From: Amphritea sp.
GTDB lineage: Bacteria; Pseudomonadota; Gammaproteobacteria; Pseudomonadales; Balneatricaceae
Assembly: GCF_016744155.1 (NCBI RefSeq)
Contig: NZ_JADGEW010000017.1
Span: 28,598-92,597 of the forward strand
DNA: 64,000 nucleotides
Direction of reading: 5' to 3'
Shown here: one piece after another, positions 28,813-37,928 of the stretch
Position numbering within the stretch: position 1 is the stretch's first letter
Layout of the letters: every line of letters starts with the position of its first letter
The notes under the pieces: generated by a model
What the model saw: only the letters and a program-made list of their open reading frames with translations
The model's database searches: none
What the model was told of the DNA's origin: nothing
Program-made: the position numbers and the translations under genes

Positions 28813-30570
28813 TTGGATGTTACTCAATTTAATTCGTTGATACCTAGTTATCAATCGTATCCCTGTGAGGATTTAGTGGACGTATTTTGGCAACGCTTAC
28901 GGGCATACCCAAGCCTGGCTATCGAACTGACGGCCTGTTCATTTTTCATTAACTTTTTGGCATTGGCCTCATCGTTATACAGTATTCAGGTGTTAAATCG
29001 CTATCTGTCATTAGGTATCGACGCGACCTTGATTACCCTGACCTTTGGTGCCCTAATCGCTATCGGTTTTGAGTTTGCATTGCGGCATGTGCGCCTTAAA
29101 CAAAATGATTGGCTCTGCAATCGCGCGGACGATGAGTTGGCAAATCAAGCACTGGATTCGCTCACAAAAAGTGAATTTAGCGCCCTTGAAACGATCGCGG
29201 TAAATACTCGGCGTGAAGCTTTGAACAGCCTTAATGTTATTCAGCAGTGTTTTGGTGCGCAGAATTTGGCAGGCCTTATGGATGCCCCATTTGCCGCGTT
29301 ATTTCTGTTGGTGCTGTATTTTTTGAGCCCTTGGCTCTGCTTTGTTGCTGTGCTGCTGATCCTCTCAGTGGTGGTAGTTTCATTAATTTCCCATAAGTTA
29401 AGTGAGGGCCACACTGAACTACAGCAGCAACAATCTCTGCAGGCTGCGAGTTACAACTCCTCGTTCGCCGGTGGTACTGAATTAATGAAAGCATTTCAGG
29501 CGGACCGACCGTTACGCGAAGGCTGGGATAAAAATCGCCAGGAAAGCTCATCGATGCGCCGGGTCTTAATGGGCATTCAGAGTGTTGCGCAGAACTTAAC
29601 GCACTCCAGTACTATGTTAATGAGTGTGCTAATGATGGGTTTAGGCGCACGGGAAGTATTTGTTGGTGGCTTGGACGTAGGCATGTTGATAGGCGCTAAT
29701 ATTCTGGCCAGCCGCGCGCTCGCGAATGTAAATCGGGTGTTACAGATGTCCGATAGTCTGAATCGAGGCAAACGGGCGCTGGGGCTGTTAGCGCAACTCG
29801 ATGGTCTACCCCGTGAGCGTAGTGATGGAGTAACCTTGCCAGCCTTGAAAGGTGAGCTGCAATTAGATGATTTATCGTTCGCTTATGATGGTCAGCCAAC
29901 GCCGCTGTTCGAACGATTTTCAGTGCCGGTTAGTGCCGGGGGAGTCGTGGTTGTGACCGGGCCTAATGGTGCGGGTAAAACAACATTAGCACGCTTATTA
30001 GTCGGCTTATTAGAGCCTAGCCGGGGACGGATTTTGATCGATGGCATGGATATTCGTCAGGCTCAGCCAGAATGGTGGCGGCGGCAGATTGTTTATCTGC
30101 CACAAGAACCTACTTTTTTTGATGGCACCTTAAAAGAAAATTTATCTGTACTGCTTCCTGAGGTAACCGAAGAAACATTATTGCAACTCTGTCGTGAATT
30201 GGCCCTGAGTAACTATGTTGAGGGTAGTCCTGAAGGTTTAAGTCGGGTGATTAATAACGCCGGTGCATTAATTCCGGTGGGTATCAGAACACGTTTGGCA
30301 TTGGTACGTGCCTTGGTCGGTAATGGCCAGTTAGTGGTGCTAGATGATCCGACTGAAGGGGTTGATGAAGAGGGTTGTGCGGCGATTGCTGCAGTTTTGA
30401 ATCAACAGGTAAAAGCTGGAAAAACCATCATCGTAATGAGCAATGAGCCCTTTATGATCAAAGCCGCACAGGTGGCGATTGATTTAGGCGTGAAGCCTGT
30501 ACCGCGTATAGTTATGGCACAGAGTGCTGAAAATGATGTTGTCAGTCAAATTGAGCAAGTGGATGCTTAA
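28813..30570 (+). CDS. Type I secretion ABC exporter (permease-ATPase)
   Basis: This half-size ABC protein energises export of the adhesin. Residues 20-330 hold the membrane domain, starting with RLRAYPSLAIELTACSFFIN. The ATPase has Walker A GPNGAGKTT near 383 and Walker B LVVLDDPTEG near 507. The usual LSGGQ signature is replaced by LIPVGIRTR near 487, which I believe is typical of a LapB-like subgroup rather than decay. No C39 peptidase or degenerate peptidase domain precedes the membrane part. The start is uncertain: TTG at 28813 has no ribosome site, whereas a GTG at 28876 follows GAGGAT. Confidence 0.9.
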   Translation: MDVTQFNSLIPSYQSYPCEDLVDVFWQRLRAYPSLAIELTACSFFINFLALASSLYSIQVLNRYLSLGIDATLITLTFGALIAIGFEFALRHVRLKQNDWLCNRADDELANQALDSLTKSEFSALETIAVNTRREALNSLNVIQQCFGAQNLAGLMDAPFAALFLLVLYFLSPWLCFVAVLLILSVVVVSLISHKLSEGHTELQQQQSLQAASYNSSFAGGTELMKAFQADRPLREGWDKNRQESSSMRRVLMGIQSVAQNLTHSSTMLMSVLMMGLGAREVFVGGLDVGMLIGANILASRALANVNRVLQMSDSLNRGKRALGLLAQLDGLPRERSDGVTLPALKGELQLDDLSFAYDGQPTPLFERFSVPVSAGGVVVVTGPNGAGKTTLARLLVGLLEPSRGRILIDGMDIRQAQPEWWRRQIVYLPQEPTFFDGTLKENLSVLLPEVTEETLLQLCRELALSNYVEGSPEGLSRVINNAGALIPVGIRTRLALVRALVGNGQLVVLDDPTEGVDEEGCAAIAAVLNQQVKAGKTIIVMSNEPFMIKAAQVAIDLGVKPVPRIVMAQSAENDVVSQIEQVDA

Positions 30571-30597
30571 TTGTGTTTGGGCTAGTAGTTTTAGTTT

Positions 30598-31908
30598 GTG
30601 TGTCGTTATAAATCAAAAAGCGAGTCAGCGGATAGGTTCAGTATGAATGAGGTATATCGAAGTCGGATTATGTTTCGCATTATTGCCGGTTTAATTGTGA
30701 GCTTCGTGGTTTGGGCGACGTTTTTCAAAATTGATATCGCCAGTCATTCTATCGGTGAAGTGGTTGTGGCGGGGCAGACTAAACTAGTACAGCATTTGGA
30801 AGGGGGGATTGTACGCAGTATTTTGGTTAATGAAGGCGCACGGGTGGCCGTTGGTGATCCTTTGATAGAGATGGAAAGTGTTGGCTCTGATGCCGAATTA
30901 CATGAAATTCAGTCAGCGATTGGTGCGTTAGAGATTAAAATGATTCGCTTGAAGGCTCAGATTGATAATGCCGAGCGATTGGTGGTTCCTGCTGCGCTTC
31001 TTGCGGCGTATCCAGAACAGGCATCAGTGGCGGGTAAACTGTTCCAAGCCCAGAAAAGTCGCTTACAGGGAGGGGTTGAATCCCATGAACAGCGGCTGAT
31101 TCAGAAACAATCCGAAAGCAAAGAACTGCTCGCGCGTAAAAAGTACCTCAAACGAAAGTTGGGTATCCTCCGGCAGCAGATAGCAATCAACGACAAGTTG
31201 CGTGCGGATGGTATTGTTAACGAATACGACAACCTAAACCTGCTCAAAGAGGAGCAGTCTGTACTCGGATCGCTCAGTGAATTAGTTGCGTCCATTACCC
31301 GTTCTCAGGCGGCTGAAAGTGAAGCCCGTATCGGGTTAAGTACATTGTCGTTTGCGGATGATGAGAAGATGCAAGCGGAGATGGAAACCGCACGTAAACA
31401 GTTGAATGAATTTCAAAGTCGAATCGGTAAGTATCAAGATAACCAGCAGCGTACGATTGTACGTTCACCTATAGATGGAACAGTACTGACCCTGCATGTG
31501 GTAACTCAAGGGGGAGTGGTGGCACCGGGTGGTGCAATTTTAAGCTTAGTACCTGGTGACGATGCCTTATTGATTGAAGCACGTCTGCCTGTAGGGGATG
31601 TAGGCCTGATAAAAACCGGGCAAGTTGCCCGTATTCAGTTGATGTCAGCAACGGCACGTGGCTTTCAAGCAGTTAATGGCAGAGTGGTACAGATCAGTCC
31701 GGACTCGATCGTTGAGCGGGGTGAAGAGCCCTATTATCAAGTTAAAATTTCACCTGATGAGTCCTATTTTAAACTAGAGAAAAGTATATACCCTCTAGTG
31801 CCTGGAGTGATGGTTTCAGTGGCGGTATATACAGGTAACCGCAGTGTATTGGCGTATTTTCTTGAGCCATTCACTCAAGGGATGTCAAATGCCTTTAGTG
31901 AGCCATAA
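30598..31908 (+). CDS. HlyD-family membrane fusion protein of the type I secretion system
   Basis: This adaptor links the inner membrane exporter to the TolC-like channel. A transmembrane helix (residues of about 25-45) is followed by a lipoyl-like half (LVQHLEGGIVRSILVNEGARV), a long coiled coil at about residues 95-280, and the second lipoyl half (RTIVRSPIDGTVLTLHV). A beta-barrel region ends the protein. Start codon GTG at 30598 is 27 bp after the exporter stop; an ATG at 30643 is an alternative. The 250 bp after it are the island's right edge and hold no gene. Confidence 0.92.
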   Translation: MCRYKSKSESADRFSMNEVYRSRIMFRIIAGLIVSFVVWATFFKIDIASHSIGEVVVAGQTKLVQHLEGGIVRSILVNEGARVAVGDPLIEMESVGSDAELHEIQSAIGALEIKMIRLKAQIDNAERLVVPAALLAAYPEQASVAGKLFQAQKSRLQGGVESHEQRLIQKQSESKELLARKKYLKRKLGILRQQIAINDKLRADGIVNEYDNLNLLKEEQSVLGSLSELVASITRSQAAESEARIGLSTLSFADDEKMQAEMETARKQLNEFQSRIGKYQDNQQRTIVRSPIDGTVLTLHVVTQGGVVAPGGAILSLVPGDDALLIEARLPVGDVGLIKTGQVARIQLMSATARGFQAVNGRVVQISPDSIVERGEEPYYQVKISPDESYFKLEKSIYPLVPGVMVSVAVYTGNRSVLAYFLEPFTQGMSNAFSEP

Positions 31909-32032
31909 AATTCGATAGTGACTATTTTATTGCTCGAGCTAAAAAATTGAAAAGATACGTATGTAGATAGTTTTTTACTGCGAAAGCATTGCGCTGTAGT
32001 CGTAGTATATTTGCTGGTTATTGATTATTAAA

Positions 32033-32053
32033 CCCTTAGCGAAAAATCTAAAG
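32033..32053 (+). repeat. 21-bp exact fragment of yciH at the right island edge
   Basis: The 21 bases are identical to 7960-7980 inside yciH and lie about 18 bp before the retropepsin-derived block. Host order (yciH, retropepsin, MTHFR) is therefore kept in the right flank, with a deletion of about 1 kb. Confidence 0.75.
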
Positions 32054-32071
32054 CTGCATGTGATACGTGCG

Positions 32072-32319
32072 ACAGAGAAGCTGAAAGTGCTTCAGGCTGA
32101 AGCTGCTAAAATCCCACTGCCAGATGAATAAAGCCCGCAATAGCGAGCTTTTTTTTGGCAGGTTATTCAGTAGCTTGGTTGAGCTCCTGCTCTGCCAGGT
32201 TTAGATCCAGTGTTGCCTTGAGTAGCTTATAGAGACGAATTGCAGCGTCGATCTCCTCTTTGCGATTGGTCAGACTCTCAATATTCAACCCCAATGGAAT
32301 TCCCAGGCCGCCACAAGCT
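32072..32319. repeat. Right copy of the direct repeat flanking the secretion island
   Basis: It matches 8972-9226 and contains the last 20 codons of a retropepsin-like gene (now without a body), a terminator copy with one stem mismatch (32131-32155), and the true 3' end of the MTHFR-like gene. Confidence 0.9.
32131..32155 (-). terminator. Imperfect terminator copy after the MTHFR-like gene
   Basis: AAGCCCGC pairs with GCGAGCTT with one mismatch around AATA, and a T-run lies on the plus strand. On the minus strand it would end the MTHFR-like transcript less efficiently than the left copy. Confidence 0.55.
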
Positions 32320-33134
32320 TCGAGGATCTGATCCAGTGTATTACGACAGATCCGCACCGACTCACCTAGTGGATTATGAGCATCTAGTATGCGGTGTCGG
32401 GTTGCCTGAGGCACTGAAATGCCAAGCCACTCCATAAACTCAAGCGTTTTTGCGCTACCGCAAGGCGTAAAGGTAAGGATAATTCGCTTAGGTTCTAAAC
32501 CTCGCTCTTTGCACTCCCGGGCATAGGAGCTTAGCAAGTCGATAGTTGCCTGTGGGTTATATACCGCCTGTGAAATAAAGAATTCACACCCTTGTGCGCT
32601 TTTTTCCAGCAGGCGCAGGTGTTCATTGCCTTTACTGGCGTGACGCTCTGCAATAGTAACGCCGCCCATGTTAAAGTTGAGGCTGTGCTCACGCATCGCT
32701 TCATACGCTTGGGGCAGAGTCAGTTTGATATTGCCATCGGATGAGGGGCTGCCTACTAGCACCAGATCGCGGACGCCGTGAGGGCTCCAAGCTTTGTCTA
32801 GCCAGTCGTTGAAGTCGTCTCTATTGCGCTGGGAAACGCTTTTGTAGGTAATGACGGGGCGGCCAGACTTTTCACGCAAAATAGCTGAATAGTCACGAGG
32901 ATCGTGGGTGTTCATAAAAGGGAAAGGGCGAGGCTTATCGATTCGACTGCTCTCATCCTGGATGTCATAGACGATTACGCCGTCATAATCGATCTGTTCA
33001 AGACGCTCTAATAGTTTGTTACCAATGTTAGATAGCTGTTCCATAGAAACAGAAGATTTTGGTGGTGTAGTACCAATAAAATAGACGCCGCGCTTTGGGT
33101 CGGCGAATTTCTGTTTCAGCTTTGAATCACTCAT
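32163..33134 (-). CDS. Methylenetetrahydrofolate reductase family protein
   Basis: The 323-residue protein is a TIM-barrel of the MetF/MTHFR superfamily. It is recognised from VIVYDIQDESSR at about residues 54-65, LVLVGSPSSDG near 125, and the FAD/folate-barrel segment GNEHLRLLEKSAQGCEFFIS. It differs from classical MetF in the N-terminus, so the physiological substrate may not be methylene-tetrahydrofolate itself. It converges on the secretion island and overlaps its right direct repeat by about 160 bp. The C-terminus here (ELNQATE) is longer than in the left remnant. The 200-bp gap upstream is shared with the divergent DUF1285 gene. Confidence 0.8.
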   Translation of the reverse strand: MSDSKLKQKFADPKRGVYFIGTTPPKSSVSMEQLSNIGNKLLERLEQIDYDGVIVYDIQDESSRIDKPRPFPFMNTHDPRDYSAILREKSGRPVITYKSVSQRNRDDFNDWLDKAWSPHGVRDLVLVGSPSSDGNIKLTLPQAYEAMREHSLNFNMGGVTIAERHASKGNEHLRLLEKSAQGCEFFISQAVYNPQATIDLLSSYARECKERGLEPKRIILTFTPCGSAKTLEFMEWLGISVPQATRHRILDAHNPLGESVRICRNTLDQILEACGGLGIPLGLNIESLTNRKEEIDAAIRLYKLLKATLDLNLAEQELNQATE

Positions 33135-33338
33135 TTTGGTATCCGTAACCTAGAAGGTCTATATCGCGTCTGATGTATGACGGCTAATGTTGTTCTTTAA
33201 TAGCTAACTATTCTAACAATGAATCCCTTTCATGTGTTTAAGTTATATGCTGAAATTTTTTGTAGTTAGTATGAGCCGATTTAATGTCAGCTGAAATACA
33301 ATATAGATAAGAATGTAAAGTACGAGTAAGGAGTCTCC

Positions 33339-33893
33339 GTGAGCGATAAAAAACTGGATCTTAAATCAATCCAACAACAGCTGGGAAATGATCAGACAGA
33401 AGAGCGCAGGATTCCCCCAGTACACCTTTGGAAGTCTGACTTCTCCGGTGATCTGGATATACAGATTACCCGCGATGGTCGCTGGATCCATGAAGGTGGG
33501 GAGATAAAAAGGCCGGCGATGGTAACCTTGTTTTCTTCTATTTTGTGGCGCGAAGGCGATAGCTATTTTTTAGTGACCCCGGTTGAAAAGGTGGGGATAC
33601 AGGTTGAGGATGTTCCTTTCTTCTTTACTGGGTTAGATGTTCGACAAGGGGATAATGGGCAGGAATTGGTTTTTACCTCCTCTACAGAAGATACCGTTGT
33701 TGCTTCAGAAGAGCTGCCGCTACGAATAGAAACTGATCCAGAGAGTGGTGAGCCTTCGCCCTATCTGATGGTGCGCTATGGTATGGAAGGGCGTCTGAGT
33801 CGAAACGTCTTTTATCAACTGGCAGAATTAGCAGAAGAGCGAAGCGGTGAGTTTTGGATTCAAAGTAGTGGGGAGTGGTTCAAACTAGGTTAG
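33339..33893 (+). CDS. DUF1285 family protein
   Basis: The 184-residue cytoplasmic protein has segments typical of DUF1285: PPVHLWKSDFSGDLDIQITR, DGRWIHEGGEIKRPAMVTLF and SYFLVTPVEKVGI. Known structures of the family are small beta-rich folds, and the biochemical role is not settled. The GTG start is preceded by TAAGGAGTCTCC, a strong ribosome site. A repeat element begins about 15 bp after the stop, so no ordinary terminator is seen. Confidence 0.85.
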   Translation: MSDKKLDLKSIQQQLGNDQTEERRIPPVHLWKSDFSGDLDIQITRDGRWIHEGGEIKRPAMVTLFSSILWREGDSYFLVTPVEKVGIQVEDVPFFFTGLDVRQGDNGQELVFTSSTEDTVVASEELPLRIETDPESGEPSPYLMVRYGMEGRLSRNVFYQLAELAEERSGEFWIQSSGEWFKLG

Positions 33894-33907
33894 TGACTAG
33901 ATCGCTT

Positions 33908-34234
33908 TAAAAGCCGTAGCTTGAACGTATAAGAGCCGTTGTTCGTAGCTCGAACGTCTCAAAGGGCGTGACTTTTTTAAGAGCCGTAGCTCGTAGTTCG
34001 ACCGTCACAAAGAACGTGACTAACTCGTTGCTCGATAAAAGCCTTCTATATGAGCTACGGAAAGCTTTTTGAGTAAGGCGGTTGTTGTGTTGGTTGTGCA
34101 GGGCTGATAATTCTGGACAACGAACAACGAACAACGAACAACGAACAACGAACAACGAACAACGAACAACGAACAACGAACAACGAACAACGAACAACGA
34201 ACAACGAACAACGAACAACGAGCAATGGCTCTTA
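33908..34234. repeat. Compound repeat element with inverted ends between DUF1285 and srkA
   Basis: Left end TAAGAGCCGTTGTTCG (33930-33945) and right end CGAGCAATGGCTCTTA (34219-34234) are inverted copies matching at 14 of 16 bases. Inside are two 44-bp direct repeats with a 48-bp period (33930-33973 and 33978-34021), a partial third copy starting at 33908, and a heptamer array. Apparent ORFs across it are artefacts of the repeats. Confidence 0.75.
34121..34225. repeat. Tandem heptamer array (CGAACAA)
   Basis: Fourteen exact copies of CGAACAA run from 34121 to 34218, followed by one variant, CGAGCAA. Such arrays are prone to copy-number change by slippage. The left end of the element contains the same heptamer inverted (TTGTTCG). 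Confidence 0.95.
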
Positions 34235-35215
34235 ATTATAAAGCTGCAACGATGGTTCTTGGAGGGCGAACAGCTGTTCTCTTAATTCAAGAATATGGTC
34301 GCTCCAATACCGTACGGTGTTAAACCATGGGAAGTTGTGAGGGAAGGCGGGGTCTTCCCAGCGTCGTGCAACCCAGGCCGCATAGTTCATGATTCGAAGT
34401 GTGCGCAATGTTTCTGTTAGCCTGAGCTGGGCTGGATTAAAATCACAAAACTCGCTGTAGCCTTCTATGATTTCCAGTAGTTGGGCCTGCTGGCTCTCTC
34501 TTTCTCCAGAGAGTAGCATCCAGATATCCTGAATCGCCGGTGCCATACGGGCATCATCAAAATCGACAAAGTGAGGCGCGTCATCCCGCCAGAGCATGTT
34601 GCCTATATGGCAGTCCCCATGGACCCTGATTCGGTTGAGCGGTTCACAAACTTCCCAGTGTTGTTCCATTAGTCTGAGCAGATCGGCAGTGAGTGTATCG
34701 TAAGAAGTTTTCAATTCAGCGGGGATAAATTGCTCGCTGATCAGCTTGGCGCTTTCATGACCATAGTTGGTAATGCTGATGACGGGGCGATGAAGGAAAG
34801 GGCGACTGGCGCCTATCTGGTGAATGCGGCCTAACATACGTCCCAGCGTGAAGAGGTTATCCATATTATCTAACTCTGGCGCGTGTCCTCCCTTGCGGGG
34901 GAACAGAGCAAACATAAACTCGCCATAAGTGAACAAGCTCTCGCCCTCCAGTATCAGTGGTGCAACAACCGGTAATTCTTGTTCTAAGAGTTCAAAACAA
35001 AACTCATGCTCTTCAATGATTTGCTCTTTGCTCCAGCGAGCCGGGCGATAGAACTTGGCAATCAGCGGTTCGCTCTCTTCGATACCTACCTGATAGACGC
35101 GGTTTTCATAGCTATTCAGACCAAAGACCCGTCCGTCACAGAGGTATCCCAGGCTTTCAATGGCATCCTGAATAAAGCTGGGGGTTAGGTTTTCGAACGG
35201 GTGGGCAATGCTCAT
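34232..35215 (-). CDS. srkA: SrkA (YihE), stress response Ser/Thr protein kinase
   Basis: SrkA is a choline-kinase-like protein kinase that protects against stress-induced death. The product aligns well with what I recall of E. coli YihE: LNSYENRVYQV, AKFYRPARWSKEQIIEEH, HGDCHIGNMLWRD (catalytic loop) and FVDFDDARMAPAIQDIWML (metal-binding DFD). The ATG at 35215 is chosen because it gives the family-like start MSIAHPFENLTP; an in-frame start at 35275 lies inside the upstream CYTH gene. It follows the CYTH stop by four bases, so translation is likely coupled. The stop codon TAA lies inside the inverted end of the neighbouring repeat element, so the last residues (LQLYN) may have been altered by its insertion. 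Confidence 0.93.
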   Translation of the reverse strand: MSIAHPFENLTPSFIQDAIESLGYLCDGRVFGLNSYENRVYQVGIEESEPLIAKFYRPARWSKEQIIEEHEFCFELLEQELPVVAPLILEGESLFTYGEFMFALFPRKGGHAPELDNMDNLFTLGRMLGRIHQIGASRPFLHRPVISITNYGHESAKLISEQFIPAELKTSYDTLTADLLRLMEQHWEVCEPLNRIRVHGDCHIGNMLWRDDAPHFVDFDDARMAPAIQDIWMLLSGERESQQAQLLEIIEGYSEFCDFNPAQLRLTETLRTLRIMNYAAWVARRWEDPAFPHNFPWFNTVRYWSDHILELREQLFALQEPSLQLYN

Positions 35216-35219
35216 CAGG

Positions 35220-35684
35220 TTACCAGTTTTTGAAAGGGTGGCTAAGCAGGTTGGAATTGAAATAGCGTGGATCACTTGTGACCTCTTCGGTAATCCATTC
35301 TGGCAGATCTAATTGTTCATCTTCAGCATCCAGTTCGACTTCGGCAACCACCAGACCCTGGTTGTCTCCCGAGAAGATATCCAGTTCCCATAGGTGTTTT
35401 TGATGGGTGATCAGATAACGGATTTTGTCGACTACCGGTCCTTTGCATAGTTCTTTAAGCATCTGTTGGGCATCAGTTGTAGGGATTTCGTATTCGAACT
35501 CTGTACGAACCGCACCACGGTTTTCTCCTTTCAGCGTGAGAAACGCTTTTTCACCCATGATACGAACTCTAACCGCAGTTTTGTCCGCCGTGGGGATGTA
35601 ACCCTGGCAGATGGTAAGCCCCTGCTCCGGTAGTTGGAGCTTATCCAGGTCTACCAGAAACTTGCGCTCGATTTCCTGTGCCAT
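35220..35684 (-). CDS. CYTH-domain triphosphate tunnel metalloenzyme
   Basis: The 154-residue protein is a single CYTH domain. The signature EIERKFLV opens the protein, and alternating charged residues line the predicted tunnel (VRVRIMGEKAFLTLKG, EFEYEIP, WELDIFSG, VVAEVELDAEDE). Small stand-alone members hydrolyse inorganic triphosphate. The start at 35684 is chosen because AGGAAC precedes it; the longer frame would need a TTG at 35699. srkA follows on the same strand with a 4-base gap. Confidence 0.9.
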   Translation of the reverse strand: MAQEIERKFLVDLDKLQLPEQGLTICQGYIPTADKTAVRVRIMGEKAFLTLKGENRGAVRTEFEYEIPTTDAQQMLKELCKGPVVDKIRYLITHQKHLWELDIFSGDNQGLVVAEVELDAEDEQLDLPEWITEEVTSDPRYFNSNLLSHPFKNW

Positions 35685-35705
35685 ATTTCGGTTCCTCAAT
35701 AAAAA

Positions 35706-35726
35706 AAGGCACTCACAAAGTGCCTT
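35706..35726 (-). terminator. Terminator of the metG transcript
   Basis: On the minus strand AAGGCACT pairs with AGTGCCTT, followed by seven T. It lies between metG and the CYTH gene. The 150 bp between it and the metG stop hold nothing I can name. Confidence 0.8.
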
Positions 35727-35882
35727 TCAAGATAACTAAGACAAACCATTAAAGATAACTTTAAGAGTAGCCATTGGTGTTGGAATACAAGGCGCAGATT
35801 GATTTATGAAGCGCAGTGCACTGTTGTACATGAGCAATCAGAAATTAATCTGCAACGCAGTAATCCGATACCAAGGGCGCTC

Positions 35883-37928
35883 TTACATGATCCGCATGCC
35901 GGGTTGTGCCCCCGCATGGGGTTCCAAAATCCACAGATCTTTACCGCCTGGGCCTGCTGCCAGGACCATTCCTTCTGACATACCGAACTTCATCTTTCGG
36001 GGAGCCAGGTTTGCCACCATAACAGTTAACTTACCTTCCAGATCTTCAGGGTTATAGGCTGATTTAATACCGGCGAACACATTACAGGTATCGTCACCCA
36101 GATCCAGCGTCAATTGCAGTAGCTTATCAGCCCCTTTGACATGTTCCGCTTTGGCGATGCGGGCAACCCGCAGGTCAACTTTGGCAAAATCATCAAAGGT
36201 TATCTCTTCGGCTACCGGGTTCTTCTCCAATTCCGTTTTATGAGCGACTGGTGCAGCAGGCGTAGCAGCGGCGATCGCTTCCAGCGTTGCCTTGCTGTCT
36301 TCAATCATTGCATTTACTTTGTCTTCATCAACACGTTGCATCAGAGGTTTGAACTTGTTGATCTTGTGATCAAGCAGTGGTTGCTGAATGGCATCCCAGG
36401 CGAAACCTTCAATGTTCAGGAAGGTAGCGGTTTCTTCAGCGACTTGCGGGAGTACCGGAGCGAGATAGGAAATAATGACCCGGAATAGGTTGATGCCCAT
36501 GGTGCAGCAATCTTGTACTTCCTGCTCTTTTCCTTCCTGCTTGGCGAGTACCCAAGGCTCAGCTGCATCAATATATTGATTTGCCTTATCTGCAAGATGC
36601 ATGATTTCACGCATCGCTTTACCGTATTCACGGGCTTCATAGGCGGCAGCGATAGGTTCAGCTAGCGCGACAGCTTCGTCGTATAGTGCTTGCTCAACCA
36701 ATTGGCCACTCAGCTGGCCGTCAAACTTCTTCTTAATGAAGCCAGCACAGCGGGAAGCGATGTTGACAACTTTGTTCACCAGATCGGCGTTTACCCGCAT
36801 GCGGAAATCATCCATGCTCAGGTCGATGTCATCGATGCCAGAGCCGAGTTTTGCTGCAAAGTAGTAACGCAGGTATTCCGGACGCAGGTGCTTCAGATAA
36901 GTTTCTGCCATGATAAAGGTACCACGGGACTTGGACATCTTCTGGCCATTGACGGTTAGGAAACCGTGGCAGAATACACCGTTAGGCTTGCGGAAACCGG
37001 CTCCTTCGAGCATCGCAGGCCAGAACAGGGTATGGAAATACGCAATATCCTTACCAATGAAATGATACAGCTCGGTATCGGATGATTCGTTCCAGTACTC
37101 ATCAAAGTCGACTGCATTTTTATCGCACCAGTTTTTGAAACTGGCGATATAGCCAATAGGTGCGTCCAGCCATACGTAGAAGTATTTGCCCGGAGCGTCA
37201 GGGATTTCAAAGCCCCAGTAAGGTGCGTCACGGGAGATATCCCAGTTTTGCAGGCCGGATTCAAACCATTCGTTCAGCTTATGAACCATCTGTTCCTGAA
37301 CATGGTTATCGACCCAATGTCGCAGGAACTGTTCGAAGTTACCCAGCTTAAAGAAGTAGTGCTCAGATTCTTTCTCAATAGGCTTGGCGCCGGATACCGC
37401 CGAGTAAGCATTTTTTAGCTCAACGGGGCTATAGGTTGCACCACAAGATTCACAGGAATCGCCATATTGGTCTTGGGCGCCGCACTTTGGACAGTCGCCT
37501 TTAACGAATCGATCCGGAAGGAACATCTCTTTTTCAGGGTCGTAGGCCTGAGTGATGGTCTTTTTGGAAATGTGTCCAGCGTCGCGCAAGCGGGTATAGA
37601 TCAGTGATGCGAAATGTTTGTTCTCTTCTGAGTGGGTAGAGTAGTAATTATCAAAACCCACCATAAATCCTGCGAAGTCACGCTGATGCTCCTGGCTGAC
37701 CTGTTCGATCAGAGCCTGGGGAGAAGTACCCATCTGATCCGCCTTAAGCATGATCGGGGTTCCATGTGCGTCGTCAGCACAGACATAGGTACAGTGGTTG
37801 CCACGCTGGTTCTGGAAACGAACCCAGATATCAGTCTGAATATATTCAACCAGATGGCCCAGGTGTATCGGACCGTTGGCATAAGGCAGAGCGCTGGTTA
37901 CAAGAATCTTACGTTGTTTGTCAGTCAT
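35883..37928 (-). CDS. metG: Methionyl-tRNA synthetase
   Basis: MetG charges tRNA-Met in the cytoplasm. The class I motif appears as PIHLGHL near residue 21, and the second signature KMSKS appears near residue 333. The zinc-binding insertion has two Cys pairs (CPKCGAQ and CESCGATY) at about residues 145-160. The last 110 residues form the EMAP/Trbp-like tRNA-binding domain ([26 protein letters not shown]). The length of 681 residues is normal for a dimeric MetG. In enterobacteria metG neighbours mrp; here the mrp gene is about 11 kb away. Confidence 0.97.
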   Translation of the reverse strand: MTDKQRKILVTSALPYANGPIHLGHLVEYIQTDIWVRFQNQRGNHCTYVCADDAHGTPIMLKADQMGTSPQALIEQVSQEHQRDFAGFMVGFDNYYSTHSEENKHFASLIYTRLRDAGHISKKTITQAYDPEKEMFLPDRFVKGDCPKCGAQDQYGDSCESCGATYSPVELKNAYSAVSGAKPIEKESEHYFFKLGNFEQFLRHWVDNHVQEQMVHKLNEWFESGLQNWDISRDAPYWGFEIPDAPGKYFYVWLDAPIGYIASFKNWCDKNAVDFDEYWNESSDTELYHFIGKDIAYFHTLFWPAMLEGAGFRKPNGVFCHGFLTVNGQKMSKSRGTFIMAETYLKHLRPEYLRYYFAAKLGSGIDDIDLSMDDFRMRVNADLVNKVVNIASRCAGFIKKKFDGQLSGQLVEQALYDEAVALAEPIAAAYEAREYGKAMREIMHLADKANQYIDAAEPWVLAKQEGKEQEVQDCCTMGINLFRVIISYLAPVLPQVAEETATFLNIEGFAWDAIQQPLLDHKINKFKPLMQRVDEDKVNAMIEDSKATLEAIAAATPAAPVAHKTELEKNPVAEEITFDDFAKVDLRVARIAKAEHVKGADKLLQLTLDLGDDTCNVFAGIKSAYNPEDLEGKLTVMVANLAPRKMKFGMSEGMVLAAGPGGKDLWILEPHAGAQPGMRIM

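Noticed and set aside
33907..34285. Open frames on both strands across the heptamer array, encoding periodic peptides such as VVRCSLF
   Set aside because: The periodic peptide follows from a 7-bp repeat read in three frames; there is no ribosome site or non-repetitive domain.
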